DNA from: Calothrix brevissima NIES-22
GTDB taxonomy: Bacteria > Cyanobacteriota > Cyanobacteriia > Cyanobacteriales > Nostocaceae
Reading direction: 5' to 3'
DNA length: 64,000 nt
NCBI RefSeq assembly: GCF_002367995.1
Contig: NZ_AP018207.1
Coordinates: forward strand, 5,840,646-5,904,645
The notes beneath the pieces are model-generated. The model was given only the letters and a program-made list of their open reading frames with translations. It did not search any database and was not told the DNA's origin. Positions 62,889 through 64,000 of this stretch are shown one piece after another (position 1 is the stretch's first letter; every line of letters starts with the position of its first letter). Position numbers and translations under genes: made by a program.

Positions 62889-64000
62889 TTATTCTTGTAA
62901 AATTGTCTTAGAAACAATTCTGGTTTTCTTGCGCTCTGCTTCTGAGAGTTCTTCCCCAGCTTGCAGGCGGGTAGCAGAAGTTTGTAGTACTGTGGCTGCA
63001 CCTTTATCTCCAATTTGCAAGGCGGTTTTCGCGGCGGTTTGTAGCATGGTTGCAGCACCAATGAGATCGCCCTGTTGTAATTTAGTTTCTGCTAACTGGG
63101 TTTGGCGATACTTGGCTAAAGCTAAAATTGACTGCTGTACCTGGGGATTGAGATTTGGTTGGTAAGTAGAAACTACATCTGCATATACAGGTGCGATCGC
63201 AGAAAGTAAGCCTTGACGATCTAGCGCCGGATCGTCATAACGAATTTGTACCTGTCCAATTTCCTGTCTACCTTCCGGTAAATTACTGAGATAAATATTA
63301 ACTAAAACTACTCGTTCCCCATCTTGCATCAAGTCGCCTAAACGCACGGCAAAGCGTCCATCGGCCTCTTGTTGTACTGGTAACTCTATTGTATCTGGTG
63401 CTACTTGGGCAATGGGTTTAAGTTCGGCTAACCGTACTTGGGGGATAAAAGATAATAGCAAGTAGGCGTTAGTTAAACCTACTGATTGCATCCGTCTAAA
63501 TAAGCGGCTAAATTCCTGGACAGCTTGTTGTGGATGCTCAATATAAGCTAATGTGCCACCACCAGCATCGGCAATTTTTTCTAGTAAATCAGAATTCCAG
63601 TTACTGCCAAAACCCAATGTGTTTACAGTTAAATTCAATCTAGCGGCTTTTTGGGCAAGTTCTAGACAGCGTTTGTTGTCATCCGCGCCTAATTGCCATT
63701 TCCAGATGCGCAAGCTGCTTTCACCATGTCCATCTGTGAGTAAAAAGGCTTGGGAAACAGCGCCTCTGGTACCTTTCATTAATTCTGTAATTCCCAGTTG
63801 CAAACCTTCGGCTATGACTGTACCACCGCTTGCTTTAAGTTTGTTTTTAATTTGTGATTTAATGTTACCTAAATCTGCAACTACCTGGTTAGGGATAATT
63901 ACTTCTGCCGAACCCGCAAAAGCGACTACAGAAATGCGATCGCCTGGATTTAGTCGATCTAATAATCCCTCAACTGCTTGAATCACATTCTGGATTGGTT
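62889..64000 (-). CDS. VWA-domain protein (5' end outside the window)
   Basis: Partial gene cut at the window edge; the frame stays open to 64000. What is seen is the C-terminal part of a von Willebrand A domain: VEGLLDRLNPGDRISVVAFAG, then the ADIAS-side ASGGTVIAEGLQLG and LLTDGHGES. After it come a linker and a beta-rich domain (LGDLMQDGERVVLVNIYLSN) and a helical tail (AAKTALQIGDKGAAT). The first MIDAS motif (DxSxS) should lie just past the edge. A metal-dependent adhesion or chaperone-like role is typical, but the partner is unknown. The stop codon is preceded by a heptamer-type AATTACG array. The GTG at 63986 is only an internal candidate start. Confidence 0.8.
   Translation of the reverse strand, partial: PIQNVIQAVEGLLDRLNPGDRISVVAFAGSAEVIIPNQVVADLGNIKSQIKNKLKASGGTVIAEGLQLGITELMKGTRGAVSQAFLLTDGHGESSLRIWKWQLGADDNKRCLELAQKAARLNLTVNTLGFGSNWNSDLLEKIADAGGGTLAYIEHPQQAVQEFSRLFRRMQSVGLTNAYLLLSFIPQVRLAELKPIAQVAPDTIELPVQQEADGRFAVRLGDLMQDGERVVLVNIYLSNLPEGRQEIGQVQIRYDDPALDRQGLLSAIAPVYADVVSTYQPNLNPQVQQSILALAKYRQTQLAETKLQQGDLIGAATMLQTAAKTALQIGDKGAATVLQTSATRLQAGEELSEAERKKTRIVSKTILQE

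Overview
The window looks like accessory DNA from a filamentous cyanobacterium, most likely of the Nostocales; I cannot name the genus. The evidence is the very frequent HIP1 palindrome (GCGATCGC), many 7-bp tandem repeats at gene borders, and typically cyanobacterial families: a CyRepA1-type replication protein, DUF1822, DUF928, CHAT and CHASE2 proteins, a PEP-CTERM-anchored metalloprotease and large PAS/GAF hybrid kinases. I found no tRNA, rRNA, ribosomal protein or photosynthesis gene in 64 kb. Together with the plasmid-type replication gene this suggests a megaplasmid or an integrated plasmid, which the sequence alone does not prove.

Layout. 1-5.4 kb: a cyanobacterial chaperone-usher-like locus (spore-coat-U-like subunit, PapD-like chaperone, usher-like barrel), with a MITE-like element in each intergenic gap. 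6.2-9.3 kb: CyRepA1-family replication protein carrying an in-frame repeat insertion. 9.9-11.5 kb: a DOMON-like protein and a NahK/aminoglycoside-phosphotransferase-like kinase, overlapping by 4 bp. 12.5-20.2 kb: three tandem RTX calcium-binding proteins that arose by duplication. 20.3-25.2 kb: a 1626-residue PAS/GAF hybrid histidine kinase, with a shorter paralogue at 29.6-31.5 kb. 25.2-26.8 kb: a repeat-rich gene-free stretch. 26.8-29.4 kb: a sugar porter and a YihY/BrkB membrane protein. 31.9-36.1 kb: an MBOAT acyltransferase, a DUF459 SGNH protein and an esterase-like hydrolase, probably an envelope-glycan O-acylation operon, preceded by a small secreted protein.

36.7-49.0 kb is the most interesting part. 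A TpsA-like filamentous-haemagglutinin protein and a TPR-CHAT protein on the plus strand converge on a minus-strand operon encoding a sigma-70-like factor, a DUF1822 protein, a membrane CHAT-CHASE2 fusion and a DUF928 protein. This reads as an envelope-sensing, caspase-like protease system linked to two-partner secretion.

49.3-54.9 kb: a GspE/PilB-type ATPase, a secreted ricin-M23 protein, a small secreted protein, a candidate small RNA with its own promoter and terminator, a parvulin-type isomerase and an IS630-type helix-turn-helix protein. 55.3-59.9 kb: a polysaccharide export and assembly operon (two glycosyltransferases, Wzm-like and Wzt-like ABC proteins). 60.7-64.0 kb: a PEP-CTERM metalloprotease, a VOC/glyoxalase-like protein and a VWA protein cut by the window edge.

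The common theme is the cell surface: fimbria-like export, secreted RTX and haemagglutinin proteins, capsule or exopolysaccharide export, glycan acylation, and sensor kinases and proteases that could control them. All functional statements are inferred from sequence motifs read by eye; no database search was run.
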